This document shows positions 8,926 to 17,817 of a stretch of 45,971 bases of DNA, piece after piece. The notes beneath the pieces were generated by a model that did no database searches, had not been told where the DNA came from, and saw nothing but the letters and a program-made list of their open reading frames with translations. This stretch comes from Ramlibacter sp. (GTDB lineage: Bacteria; Pseudomonadota; Gammaproteobacteria; Burkholderiales; Burkholderiaceae_C). How positions within the stretch are numbered: the stretch's first letter is position 1; each line of letters starts with the position of its first letter. The stretch spans positions 1-45,971 of the forward strand of contig NZ_JARXAB010000104.1 of the NCBI RefSeq assembly GCF_029866045.1, in the 5' to 3' direction. Made by a program: the position numbers and the translations under genes.

Positions 8926-9777
8926 TTATTTTTCAGTGTCAACCAGGCCCTTGACGAACCACTTCTGCATCAGGAGCACGACCAATGCCGGCGGTAGCAG
9001 CGCGAGCAGGGCGGTGACCATGACCAGGTTCCACTGAACCTGCGCATCGGCCCCCGCGACCAGGCTACGGATGCCAACGACGATGGGGTACATGTCCTCA
9101 CGAGTACTCATCAGGAGTGGCCAAAGGTACTGATTCCAGCCATAGATGAATTGGATGACAAAGAGGGCCGCGATGCAGGTGCGTGACAGTGGCAACAGTA
9201 CGTCCCAAAAGAAGCGCAGGGGAGAGGCGCCGTCCATGCGTGCGGCCTCGACCAGTTCGTCAGGGATGGTGAGGAAGAATTGCCGAAAAAGGAAGGTGGC
9301 CGTCGCCGAGGCCATGAGGGGCACGGTCAGGCCCGCATAGGTGTTGACCAGCCCGAGGTCAGCCATGACCTGGTAGGTGGGCACGATACGTACTTCGACC
9401 GGCAGCATCAGGGTCACGAAGATCGCCCAAAAGACCGTTTTGCGGAATCGCAGCCGGAAGTAGACGATTGCGAAGGCGCTGAGTAGCGAGATCAGGATCT
9501 TCCCGACGGGAACCAGCAGGGCGGTGACGGTGCTGACCCACAGCATGCGCCAGACAGGCTGCTGGGAGTTGAGCCCGGTGCCTTCCGCCAGCAGGACCGA
9601 TCGGAAATTGGTCCAGGCTTGGTCGCCCAGGCCCAAGGGGCTGGGCATCTGGGCCACGTCCTGCGCCGAGTGCGTGGAGGCGGCCAGCGCCAGGTACAAG
9701 GGGAAGCAGATCACGGCCACTCCCAGCAGCAGTACTGCGTGGGAGAGCAGGTCCAGCCCGCGTTGTCGTTCCACCAT
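8926..9777 (-). CDS. ugpE: sn-glycerol-3-phosphate ABC transporter permease UgpE
   Basis: The 283-residue inner-membrane permease has six predicted hydrophobic segments, starting with [20 protein letters not shown]. The coupling-helix EAA motif reads [25 protein letters not shown] near residue 190 and contacts UgpC. MalG-type permeases of this size pair with a UgpA/MalF-type partner. It lies between ugpA (12 bp from that gene's furthest-upstream possible stop boundary) and ugpC (11 bp), consistent with co-translation. Confidence 0.94.
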   Translation of the reverse strand: MVERQRGLDLLSHAVLLLGVAVICFPLYLALAASTHSAQDVAQMPSPLGLGDQAWTNFRSVLLAEGTGLNSQQPVWRMLWVSTVTALLVPVGKILISLLSAFAIVYFRLRFRKTVFWAIFVTLMLPVEVRIVPTYQVMADLGLVNTYAGLTVPLMASATATFLFRQFFLTIPDELVEAARMDGASPLRFFWDVLLPLSRTCIAALFVIQFIYGWNQYLWPLLMSTREDMYPIVVGIRSLVAGADAQVQWNLVMVTALLALLPPALVVLLMQKWFVKGLVDTEK

Positions 9778-9789
9778 GGAGGGGCGCTT

Positions 9790-10731
9790 TCAGTAGTGGA
9801 CTCGGCGGTCTACGTAACGGAACTGGATCGCAGTCAGCGCGATCACGATCGCCATCAGCACCACGGACTGGGCTGCCGAACTGCCGAGGTCCATCGCCTT
9901 GAAGCCGTCAAAGTAAACCTTGTAGACCAGGATGGCGGTGTCTCTGCCGGGCCCACCGCGGGTGGTGGCGTCGACGATGCCGAATGTGTCGAAGAAGGCG
10001 TAGACCGTGTTGACCACCAGCAGGAAGAAGGTGGTCGGCGCGAGCAGGGGCAGTTGGATGCCGGCGAGCCGGCGCCAGACGCCCGCGCCGTCGATGGCGG
10101 CCGCTTCGATGAGCGACCTCGGGATGCTCTGGAAGCCAGCCAGAAAAAAGAGGAAGTTGTAGGAGATCTGCTTCCAAACGGCGGCGATGACGATCAGCGC
10201 CATCGCATGGTCGCTGTCCAGGAGGGCGTTCCATTCGAAACCCAGGCGACCCAGTGCATAAGCGACCACGCCGACCGAAGGCGAGAACAGGAACAGCCAG
10301 AGCACCCCGGCGACCACCGGGGCCACCGCATAGGGGAGTATCAGGAGGCTGCGGTAGATCAGCGCTCCGCGCACCACGCGGTCGGCGAAGAACGCCAGCA
10401 CCAGAGACAGGCCGATACCCAGGGTCGCCACGAGGAGCGAGAACACTGCCGTGGTTCGGAATGAGGCAAGGTAGGTGTCGTCGGCTATCAGCGCGCGGAA
10501 GTTATCCAGGCCGACCCATTCGGTAGAGGTTCCGAAGGCATCCGACAGTTGGAGTGACTGCAGCAGCGCCTGGCCCGCAGGCCAGAAGAAAAAGATCGAG
10601 ATGATCAGTAACTGCGGGGCCAACAGTAGCCAAGGGAGCCAGCTACCGCGGAAGCGCACCCGCTTTTCGTTGGAGGGAGTTTCGTTCGACAAATTCAATA
10701 GGCCCGAACTGGCGGGGGCCAGCCCGGGCAT
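9790..10731 (-). CDS. ugpA: sn-glycerol-3-phosphate ABC transporter permease UgpA
   Basis: This membrane permease of about 313 residues partners Ugp[20 protein letters not shown] stretch marks the conserved UgpA N-terminus, and the EAA loop reads [20 protein letters not shown]. The start is uncertain. The ATG at 10731 has no clear Shine-Dalgarno, a TTG lies at 10743, and homologues usually begin immediately before the KRVRFRG segment, so a downstream TTG is possible. It is second in the ugpBAECQ operon, just after ugpB. Confidence 0.92.
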   Translation of the reverse strand: MPGLAPASSGLLNLSNETPSNEKRVRFRGSWLPWLLLAPQLLIISIFFFWPAGQALLQSLQLSDAFGTSTEWVGLDNFRALIADDTYLASFRTTAVFSLLVATLGIGLSLVLAFFADRVVRGALIYRSLLILPYAVAPVVAGVLWLFLFSPSVGVVAYALGRLGFEWNALLDSDHAMALIVIAAVWKQISYNFLFFLAGFQSIPRSLIEAAAIDGAGVWRRLAGIQLPLLAPTTFFLLVVNTVYAFFDTFGIVDATTRGGPGRDTAILVYKVYFDGFKAMDLGSSAAQSVVLMAIVIALTAIQFRYVDRRVHY

Positions 10732-10755
10732 CTTTGAGGGCAACGGGTCAGGGGA

Positions 10756-12069
10756 TCAGGACTTGTTGGCCTTTTCGAATTTTTCGAGCAGCTCGTTGCC
10801 GCGCTTGACGATGCTGTCCAGCGCTTCCTTGGCCGACTTCTTGCCAGCCCAGACCTGCTCGAGTTCTTCGTCCTCGATCGTGCGGATCTGCACGTAGTTG
10901 CCCAGGCGGATGCCGCGCGACTTGTCGGTGGTCTTGCGGATCATCTGGTTGACCGAGATGTCGGTGCCCGGGTTCTGCGCGTAGAAGCCGGAGGCCTCGG
11001 TCATCTTGAAGGCTTCGGTGGTCACCGGCAAGTAGCCGGTCCGCTGGTGGTTGACGGCCTGCACCTTGGGGTCGGAGAGGTAGTCAAAGAAGCTGGCGAC
11101 GCCCTTGTATTCGGCCGTCTTCTTGCCCGACATGACCCAGAGGCTGGCGCCGCCAATGACCGTGTTCTGAGGCGCGCCGGCGACGTCGGGATAGTACGGC
11201 AAGGTGCCCACGGCAAATTGGAACTTGGCGTTCTTCTTCACGCCCGCATAGGCGGCAGAGGAGTTGACGCTGATGGCGCACTCGCCGGATTCGAAGTTGG
11301 CGCCTGCTGCGCTACCGCGACCCTTGTAGACGAAGAGGCCCTGCTTGGCCATGTTGCCCATGTTTTCGATGTGACGCACATGCAGGGGCGAGTTGACGAC
11401 CAAACGGGCATCCATACCCCGCATGCCGTTACCCTTGGTGGCCAGTTCGGTGTTGTGCCAGGTGGAGAAGCTCTCCAGCTGGGTCCAGCCCTGCCAGGCG
11501 GTGGTGAAAGGGCACTTGTGCCCCGAGGCCTTCAGCTTGGCCGCGGCCAGGGCCACCTCGGGCCAAGTCTGGGGCAGCTTGTCGGTCGAGACGCCGGCGG
11601 CCTTGAGCGCGTCAAGGTTGACCCACAGCACGGTGGTCGAGCTGTTGAACGGGAAGGACATCATTTGCCCGTTGGGCGCCGTGTAGTAGCCGGCCACAGC
11701 GGGCACATACGCCTTCGGGTCGAATTTGTAGCCGCCATCGCGCATGACTTTTTCGACCGGCACGACCACGCCCTTGGAGGCCATCATGGTGGCGGTTCCC
11801 ACTTCGAACACCTGGAGGATGTGGGGGGCATTGCCGGCACGGAAGGCGGCGATCGCGGCCGTCATGGACTCGTCGTAGCTGCCCTTGAAGACGGGTACGA
11901 TTTTGTAGTCTTTTTGTCTTCCGTTGTAATCCTTGGCGATGTCGTTGACCCAGTCATTGAGGGCCCCGGTCATCGAGTGCCACCAAAGGACCTCGGTCTG
12001 AGCTGCGGCGGGCAAGGCAAAGCTGGCGGCGAGGGCAGCGGCCGCGGCCTTTGTGAGTAATTTTTGCAT
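10756..12069 (-). CDS. ugpB: periplasmic sn-glycerol-3-phosphate-binding protein
   Basis: The 437-residue extracytoplasmic solute-binding protein has a clear Sec signal peptide (MQKLLTKAAAAALAASFALP, cleavage after the following AAAQ-type site). The mature start TEVLWWHSMTGALNDWVN is typical of UgpB. It captures glycerol-3-phosphate and glycerophosphodiesters in the periplasm for UgpAEC. A good Shine-Dalgarno GAAGGAG (12077-12083) precedes the ATG. It is the first gene of the operon, so the 12070-12313 region should hold the promoter. Confidence 0.95.
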   Translation of the reverse strand: MQKLLTKAAAAALAASFALPAAAQTEVLWWHSMTGALNDWVNDIAKDYNGRQKDYKIVPVFKGSYDESMTAAIAAFRAGNAPHILQVFEVGTATMMASKGVVVPVEKVMRDGGYKFDPKAYVPAVAGYYTAPNGQMMSFPFNSSTTVLWVNLDALKAAGVSTDKLPQTWPEVALAAAKLKASGHKCPFTTAWQGWTQLESFSTWHNTELATKGNGMRGMDARLVVNSPLHVRHIENMGNMAKQGLFVYKGRGSAAGANFESGECAISVNSSAAYAGVKKNAKFQFAVGTLPYYPDVAGAPQNTVIGGASLWVMSGKKTAEYKGVASFFDYLSDPKVQAVNHQRTGYLPVTTEAFKMTEASGFYAQNPGTDISVNQMIRKTTDKSRGIRLGNYVQIRTIEDEELEQVWAGKKSAKEALDSIVKRGNELLEKFEKANKS

Positions 12070-12160
12070 CTGATAACTCCTTCGTTGATCGGTGTGGTTA
12101 GCTGCGCTGACCCCGGGCCGAACCTAGGTTGGCCACTGTTCGGCATATTGACTCGGGTTT

Positions 12161-12167
12161 GTGACAG
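12161..12167 (-). promoter_or_regulatory. possible PHO-box half-site upstream of ugpB
   Basis: On the minus strand this reads CTGTCAC followed by AAAC, matching one half and most of the linker of the PhoB box (CTGTCAT-A/T-rich-CTGTCAT). The second half (CCGAGTC) matches poorly. It lies about 92 bp upstream of the ugpB start. ugp operons are PhoB-controlled in other proteobacteria, which is the reason for listing it. Confidence 0.25.
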
Positions 12168-12313
12168 TTCAGTTTCCCGGCCTCGGCCCAGGGGGGAATC
12201 CCCTGTACGCGGAAGGTGACGCCAGCCCCCGCCCGGCCAGGGATGTGGCCCTTTGGTACCATTACCCCTCAGCCGCGCCCGCTTCCCATCCTTTCGGCTG
12301 AAGCCCGATCGCG

Positions 12314-15300
12314 ATGAACGCACCCACCACCCTCCATCACCTGCTGGCCGCGGCCGACGAGGCGTCCCCGCGCCTGCGTGAAATTCCCTACAACTACACC
12401 TCGTTCTCCGACCGAGAGATCGTGATCCGGCTGCTCGGCGAGCGTGCCTGGGAGGTGCTGGGGCAATTGCGCCAGGAGCGTGCCACCGGACGCTCGGCCC
12501 GCATGCTTTACGAGGTGCTGGGCGACATCTGGGTGGTGCAGCGCAACCCCTATCTGCAGGACGACCTGCTGGACAACCCCGGCCGACGTCGCCAGCTGGT
12601 CGAGGCCCTTCACCACCGCCTGTCTGAGGTTCAAAAGCGCCGCACGCCGGAGCATGCTGCGGTCCGTGATCTGTTGGTGGGTGAACTGCTCGAGGCGGCC
12701 AGCCGCGCGGTTCAGGCCTTCGACGCCAGCTTCAAGGCGATGGCCGAGCTTCGCCGTCGCACCCAGCGCCAGCTCGGGCGGCTCACCGCCCGCGACAACA
12801 TCAAGTTCGACGGCCTTTCGCGCGTCTCGCACGTGACCGACGCCACCGACTGGCGTGTCGAGTACCCCTTTGTCGTGCTCATTCCCGATACCGAGGCCGA
12901 AATGGCCGCTCTGGTGCGTGGTTGCATCGAACTGGGCCTGACCATCATCCCGCGCGGAGGCGGTACCGGCTACACCGGCGGCGCGATTCCGCTCACTTGG
13001 AAAAGCGCGGTCATCAACACCGAGAAGCTCGAGGCGATGACCGAAGTCGAGCTCGTGGCCGCGCCCGGCCACGCGCAGCCCCTGCCCACCGTGTGGACCG
13101 AAGCCGGCGTGGTCACCCAACGCGTGGCGGATGCGGCCGAACGGGCCGGCTTTGTCTTTGCCGTCGACCCGACCTCGGCCGAGGCCTCGTGCATCGGCGG
13201 CAACATCGCGATGAACGCCGGCGGCAAAAAGGCGGTGCTTTGGGGTACCGCCCTGGACAACCTGCTGTCCTGGCGCATGGTCACCCCCGACGCCGAGTGG
13301 CTGGAGGTGGTGCGCATGGACCACAACCTGGGCAAGATCCACGACGCCGAGGTTGCCACCTTCGAGCTGCGCTACTTCCCGGCCGACGCCAAAAAGATCG
13401 ACTGGGCCAAGCCGGCGCGTACCGAGCGCCTGGTCATCCCCGGCCGGAGCTTCCGCAAGGAGGGCCTGGGCAAGGACGTGACCGACAAGTTCCTCTCGGG
13501 CTTGCCGGGCATCCAGAAAGAAGGCTGCGACGGCCTCATCACCAGCGCCCGCTGGGTGGTGCACCGCATGCCCTCGCACATTCGCACGGTGTGCCTGGAG
13601 TTCTTCGGCCATGCCAAGGACGCGGTGCCCAGCATCGTCGAGATCAAAGACTTCATGTTCGCCGAGCAGCGCCGCACCGGCACTGTGCTGGCCGGCCTTG
13701 AGCACCTGGACGACCGCTACCTGCGTGCGGTGGGCTACACGACCAAGTCCAAGCGCGGCGTGCTGCCTAAGATGGTCCTGATCGGTGACATCGCCGGCGA
13801 CGACGCCGACGCGGTGGCCCGCGCCGCCTCCGAGGTGGTGCGCTTGGCCAATTCGCGCAGCGGCGAGGGCTTCACCGCCATCAGCCCGGAAGCACGCAAG
13901 AAGTTCTGGCTGGACCGCAAGCGCACTGCCGCCATCAGCCGCCACACCAACGCCTTCAAGATCAACGAAGACGTGGTGATTCCGCTGGACCGCATGGCCG
14001 ACTACACCGACGGCATCGAGCGGATCAACATCGAGCTGAGCCTGCGCAACAAGCTCAAGCTGGTGAGCGAACTCGAGGCCTTCTTCGCCCGCGGCCAACT
14101 GCCCCTGGGCAAGCACGACGATGCCAGCGAGATTCCGTCCGCCGAATTGCTGGAAGACCGAGTCACCCAGGCCCTGGCCCTGCTGCGCGAGGTGGGTGCG
14201 CTTTGGCAAGACTGGCTCACCCGGGTGGACGAACTGTTCCCGCAACTGCAAGACCACTCCCTGCGCGCCAGCTGGAAGACGCAAATCCGCGTCCCCTTGC
14301 AGCAGATCTTCTCTGGCCAGGCCTTCGGCCCGCTGCTGGCCGAGGTGAACGCCATCCACAAGCGCGTGCTCAAAGGCCGTGTCTGGGTTGCGCTGCACAT
14401 GCACGCTGGCGATGGCAATGTGCACACCAACATTCCCGTTAACAGCGACGACTACGCCATGCTGCAGGCCGCCCACCAGGCGGTGGCACGCATCATGAAG
14501 CTGGCGCGCTCGCTCGGCGGCGTGATCTCCGGCGAGCACGGCATCGGCATCACCAAGCTGGAGTTCCTCACCGACGAGGAGCTGGCGCCCTTTGCCGACT
14601 ACAAGCGCCGTGTCGACCCCGAGGGCCACTTCAACCGCGGCAAGCTGCTGCGGGAAACGGGCATCCGCAACGACAACGGCATCGAACTGCGTGCCGATTT
14701 GGCCCATGCCTATACGCCCAGCTTCGGGCTGATGGGTCATGAGTCGCTGATCATGCAGCAGTCCGACATCGGCGCCATCGCCGACAGCGTCAAGGACTGT
14801 CTGCGTTGCGGCAAGTGCAAGCCGGTGTGCGCCACCCACGTGCCGCGCGCCAACCTCCTGTACAGCCCGCGCAACAAGATCTTGGCCACTTCGCTGCTGG
14901 TCGAAGCCTTCCTCTACGAGGAGCAAACCCGGCGCGGCGTCTCGATCAAGCATTGGGAAGAGTTCGAGGACGTGGCTGACCATTGCACGGTCTGCCACAA
15001 GTGCGAATCGCCCTGCCCGGTGAAGATCGACTTCGGCGATGTGTCCATGAACATGCGCAACCTCTTGCGCAAGATGGGGCAGAAGACCTTCCGCCCCGGC
15101 CAGGCCGCGGCGATGTTCATGCTCAACGCCACCAACCCCGAGACCATCAAGCTCGCGCGCAGCGCGATGGTGGGGGTGGGCTTCAAGGTCCAGCGCCTGG
15201 CCAGCGACCTGCTGCGTGGTTTTGCGCGCAAGCAGACCGCCCTGCCACCGTCGACCCATGGCACCGCCCCGATCAAGGAGCAGGTGATCCATTTCATCAA

Positions 15301-16210
15301 CAAGAAGCTGCCCGGTGGTTTGCCCAAGCGCACCGCCCGCGCCTTGCTGGACATCGAGGACAAGGACTACGTCCCGATCATCCGCAACCCGAAGGCCACT
15401 ACCAGCGAGTCGGAGGCGGTTTTCTACTTCCCGGGCTGCGGCTCGGAGCGCCTGTTCTCTCAGGTGGGCCTGGCCACCCAGGCCATGCTCTGGGATGCTG
15501 GCGTACAGACCGTGCTGCCCCCGGGCTACCTGTGCTGCGGCTATCCTCAGCGCGGTGCGGGCCAGTTCGACAAGGCCGAGAAAATCATCACTGATAACCG
15601 GGTGCTGTTCCCTCGCGTCGCCAATACGCTGAACTACCTGGACATCAAGACGGTGGTGGTCTCCTGCGGCACCTGCTACGACCAGCTCCAGGGTTACGAG
15701 TTCGACAAGATCTTCCCGGGTTGCCGCATCATCGACATCCACGAGTTCCTGATGGAGAAGGGCTACAAGCTGGAGGGGGGCCAGGGTTACCTGTACCACG
15801 ACCCCTGCCACACCCCCATGAAGCTCCAGGACCCGATGAAGACGGTCAAGGCTCTGGTCGGTGACCAGGTGCTTAAGTCCGACCGCTGCTGCGGCGAGTC
15901 GGGCACCCTCGGGGTGTCCCGTCCGGACATCTCCACCCAGGTGCGCTTCCGCAAAGAGGAGCAACTGCGCAAGGAGGAGTCCGTGCTGCGCGCGACCGGC
16001 TCGGTGGCGGCCGAGGGCCCGGTGAAGATCCTCACCAGCTGCCCCAGCTGCCTGCAGGGCCTCTCCCGCTACGGCAACGACCTGCAAAACGGCCTGCTCG
16101 AGGCCGACTACATCGTGGTCGAGATGGCGCAGCGCCTGCTGGGTCCCGACTGGATGCCCCAATACGTGCAGGCCGCCAACCAGGGCGGCATCGAGCGCGT
16201 GCTGGTCTGA
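12314..16210 (+). CDS. giant FAD-linked oxidase / Fe-S fusion oxidoreductase (DUF3683-type N-terminus)
   Basis: The product has 1298 residues. A DUF3683-like N-terminus (about 1-150, with [15 protein letters not shown]) precedes an FAD-binding type 4 (GlcD-like) domain with [19 protein letters not shown] flavin oxidase C-terminal domain with [13 protein letters not shown] follows. Two [4Fe-4S] motifs come next, [11 protein letters not shown] near 830 and [14 protein letters not shown] near 892. Two CCG-type regions complete it ([11 protein letters not shown] near 1075 and CCGESGTLG near 1192). This resembles a GlcD-GlpC/HdrD fusion that would oxidise a 2-hydroxyacid-like substrate and pass electrons to quinone. 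The substrate is unknown. It is monocistronic and divergent from ugpB. A frame of almost equal length on the opposite strand is a shadow. Confidence 0.9.
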   Translation: MNAPTTLHHLLAAADEASPRLREIPYNYTSFSDREIVIRLLGERAWEVLGQLRQERATGRSARMLYEVLGDIWVVQRNPYLQDDLLDNPGRRRQLVEALHHRLSEVQKRRTPEHAAVRDLLVGELLEAASRAVQAFDASFKAMAELRRRTQRQLGRLTARDNIKFDGLSRVSHVTDATDWRVEYPFVVLIPDTEAEMAALVRGCIELGLTIIPRGGGTGYTGGAIPLTWKSAVINTEKLEAMTEVELVAAPGHAQPLPTVWTEAGVVTQRVADAAERAGFVFAVDPTSAEASCIGGNIAMNAGGKKAVLWGTALDNLLSWRMVTPDAEWLEVVRMDHNLGKIHDAEVATFELRYFPADAKKIDWAKPARTERLVIPGRSFRKEGLGKDVTDKFLSGLPGIQKEGCDGLITSARWVVHRMPSHIRTVCLEFFGHAKDAVPSIVEIKDFMFAEQRRTGTVLAGLEHLDDRYLRAVGYTTKSKRGVLPKMVLIGDIAGDDADAVARAASEVVRLANSRSGEGFTAISPEARKKFWLDRKRTAAISRHTNAFKINEDVVIPLDRMADYTDGIERINIELSLRNKLKLVSELEAFFARGQLPLGKHDDASEIPSAELLEDRVTQALALLREVGALWQDWLTRVDELFPQLQDHSLRASWKTQIRVPLQQIFSGQAFGPLLAEVNAIHKRVLKGRVWVALHMHAGDGNVHTNIPVNSDDYAMLQAAHQAVARIMKLARSLGGVISGEHGIGITKLEFLTDEELAPFADYKRRVDPEGHFNRGKLLRETGIRNDNGIELRADLAHAYTPSFGLMGHESLIMQQSDIGAIADSVKDCLRCGKCKPVCATHVPRANLLYSPRNKILATSLLVEAFLYEEQTRRGVSIKHWEEFEDVADHCTVCHKCESPCPVKIDFGDVSMNMRNLLRKMGQKTFRPGQAAAMFMLNATNPETIKLARSAMVGVGFKVQRLASDLLRGFARKQTALPPSTHGTAPIKEQVIHFINKKLPGGLPKRTARALLDIEDKDYVPIIRNPKATTSESEAVFYFPGCGSERLFSQVGLATQAMLWDAGVQTVLPPGYLCCGYPQRGAGQFDKAEKIITDNRVLFPRVANTLNYLDIKTVVVSCGTCYDQLQGYEFDKIFPGCRIIDIHEFLMEKGYKLEGGQGYLYHDPCHTPMKLQDPMKTVKALVGDQVLKSDRCCGESGTLGVSRPDISTQVRFRKEEQLRKEESVLRATGSVAAEGPVKILTSCPSCLQGLSRYGNDLQNGLLEADYIVVEMAQRLLGPDWMPQYVQAANQGGIERVLV

Positions 16211-16280
16211 TTGCCCATTGAATTAAATATTAATAGCTAAAAAGCACCCCATGCATGTATAAAAGCACGCATTGATGAGC

Positions 16281-16300
16281 TGAGCCCCATTCCGGGGTCA
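16281..16300 (+). other. leader hairpin upstream of FecR-like gene
   Basis: TGA-G-CCCC, loop ATTCC, then GGGG-TCA forms a stem of seven pairs with one bulged G. It ends 10 bp before the ATG of the FecR-like gene and so abuts its likely ribosome-binding site. It could be the 3' stem of the preceding gene or a translational control hairpin. There is no T-tract to mark it as a terminator. Confidence 0.3.
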
Positions 16301-16310
16301 GGGGGTGTAC

Positions 16311-17795
16311 ATGCGGCAGTTGTGGGTTCGGGCGCTGGCGGCGGTGTTGGCAGGGCTTCTTGTGGGGGGGCAGGCGCAGGCGCAGGTCCAAACGCAGCCG
16401 CGTTTGCCATTTCAATTCCAAGCTCAATCGCCAAGTCAATCGTCAGGTCAATCGCCAGGTCAATCGCCAGGTCAATCGCGGGCCGGCGAGGTCGAATCCC
16501 TGCGCGGCGTGGTCGTGGCCCAGGCCCCGGGCGAGCCGCCGCGCAGCCTGGCCCGGGGTGACACCCTGCGCGAGGGCGATCAGCTCCAGTCGGCGCCCTC
16601 GAGCAGCGCGGTCCTGCGGCTCGACGACGGCAGTCGCCTGACCCTGCGCCCTGACACCCGCTTGGTGCTGCGCACCTGGCGCTACCAGCCGCAGGCGCCG
16701 GGCGAGGAGCCTGCCCCCGACAACCGCCTAGTGGTCGACTTGCTACGCGGCGGCCTGCGGGCGGTGGCCGGGCTCGTCACCCGCAGCGGACCAGACGCTG
16801 CGCGCATTCAGACGCCGGTGGCCGCCATCGGCATTCGCGGCACCGACCTGTACGCCCGCTTGTGCCGAGGCGAGGCGGACTGCCTGCCGCCCCGGTCTGG
16901 CACCGCTGCGGCCCCCGATGGGAGTGCGGCGGCGCGCCGTGCCGCGGGGAGCGCAGCACCACCCACCAGCGCCCGTGTGGTGTCGCTCGAGGGCCGTGCC
17001 GAGGCGATCGACCCGCTCGAGCGGCGCAGACGGCTGCTGCCCGGTGCCAGCCTTTACCCCGGAGACCGCATCGTCACCGCACCGGCCAGCCACCTGGTGA
17101 TGGCCTTTCGCGACGACGCGCGCCTGACCCTGGGCGCCGCCTCCGAGTTGCGCATCGACGACTACCGCTACGACGAGGAGGCGCCGCAGGAGGGCCGGAT
17201 GCTGCTGTCGGTGGTGCGCGGCACCTTGCGCGCGCTCACTGGCCTGATCGCCCGGGCCGACCCGCGCCATGTCACCGTCACCACCCCCACCGCGACCCTG
17301 GGCATCCGGGGCACCGGCTTTGACCTGGCTTGCCTGGGTGCCTGTGCCGAGGGCCGGCGTGCGCCAGCCGAGGAGGACTGGCTCAGGGTCTGCACCTGGC
17401 GCGGCGCGGTCGACCTGCGCCCGCCGGACGAGGCGGTGTCTGAGCCAGTGGTGGAGGACCGCTGCGCGGCGCTCGCGGTGGCCGGGGTCCAGCCCCTGAC
17501 CACCCCCCTTGTGCTGGAAGGGCCGCGTCCCGATTCGGTCACGGTGCCTGCCTCGCTGTTTTCCCGCATGCCCCTGCCGGCGACCCTCGAGGGCCTGCTG
17601 GTCTACGTGGAGGTGGGCAGCGTGCGCCTCTCGGGCGCCGCGGGGGAGCGTGACCTGGGCAACGGCGAGGCCGGCCTGGCCGACGCCAGTCGGGTGGAGC
17701 GCCTGGCCGATATCAGCTGGGCGCGTGAGCAGTGGCAGACCGGGCTGGGCTCCCTGCTTGGCACCAGTGGCCTGAGCGCGATGTGTCGGCGCTAG
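16311..17795 (+). CDS. periplasmic protein with two FecR-type domains
   Basis: This is a 494-residue exported protein. A signal peptide covers about residues 1-24 (ending QAQAQ). A Ser/Pro/Gln/Gly low-complexity linker follows, encoded by five 12-bp repeats. Then come two tandem FecR-like domains, each ending in a GIRGT motif (AAIGIRGTDLYARLC and ATLGIRGTGFDLACLG). The ATG at 16311 is preferred to a GTG two codons upstream. It lacks the N-terminal anti-sigma helix and membrane segment of classical FecR, so a sigma-factor role is unlikely. It sits 22 bp before a TpsB-type transporter gene and probably works with it at the cell surface. Its precise job is unknown. Confidence 0.75.
   Translation: MRQLWVRALAAVLAGLLVGGQAQAQVQTQPRLPFQFQAQSPSQSSGQSPGQSPGQSRAGEVESLRGVVVAQAPGEPPRSLARGDTLREGDQLQSAPSSSAVLRLDDGSRLTLRPDTRLVLRTWRYQPQAPGEEPAPDNRLVVDLLRGGLRAVAGLVTRSGPDAARIQTPVAAIGIRGTDLYARLCRGEADCLPPRSGTAAAPDGSAAARRAAGSAAPPTSARVVSLEGRAEAIDPLERRRRLLPGASLYPGDRIVTAPASHLVMAFRDDARLTLGAASELRIDDYRYDEEAPQEGRMLLSVVRGTLRALTGLIARADPRHVTVTTPTATLGIRGTGFDLACLGACAEGRRAPAEEDWLRVCTWRGAVDLRPPDEAVSEPVVEDRCAALAVAGVQPLTTPLVLEGPRPDSVTVPASLFSRMPLPATLEGLLVYVEVGSVRLSGAAGERDLGNGEAGLADASRVERLADISWAREQWQTGLGSLLGTSGLSAMCRR
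16423..16482 (+). repeat. five tandem 12-bp repeats inside the FecR-like gene
   Basis: Five head-to-tail units related to GTCAATCGCCAG run from 16423 to 16482. Units three and four are identical, and the others differ at one to three positions. They encode the repeating S-(P/S)-(G/S)-Q linker just after the signal peptide. The 12-bp period keeps frame, so changes in copy number would only lengthen or shorten the linker. Confidence 0.85.
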
Positions 17796-17817
17796 AACCA
17801 GATCAAGGAGTGCAGGG

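Noticed and set aside
12269-16162. A 1297-codon open frame on the minus strand opposite the FAD/Fe-S fusion gene
   Set aside because: It mirrors the real gene almost end to end, has a Val/Gly/His/Leu-biased composition and no family motifs. It is the usual antisense shadow of a GC-rich gene.
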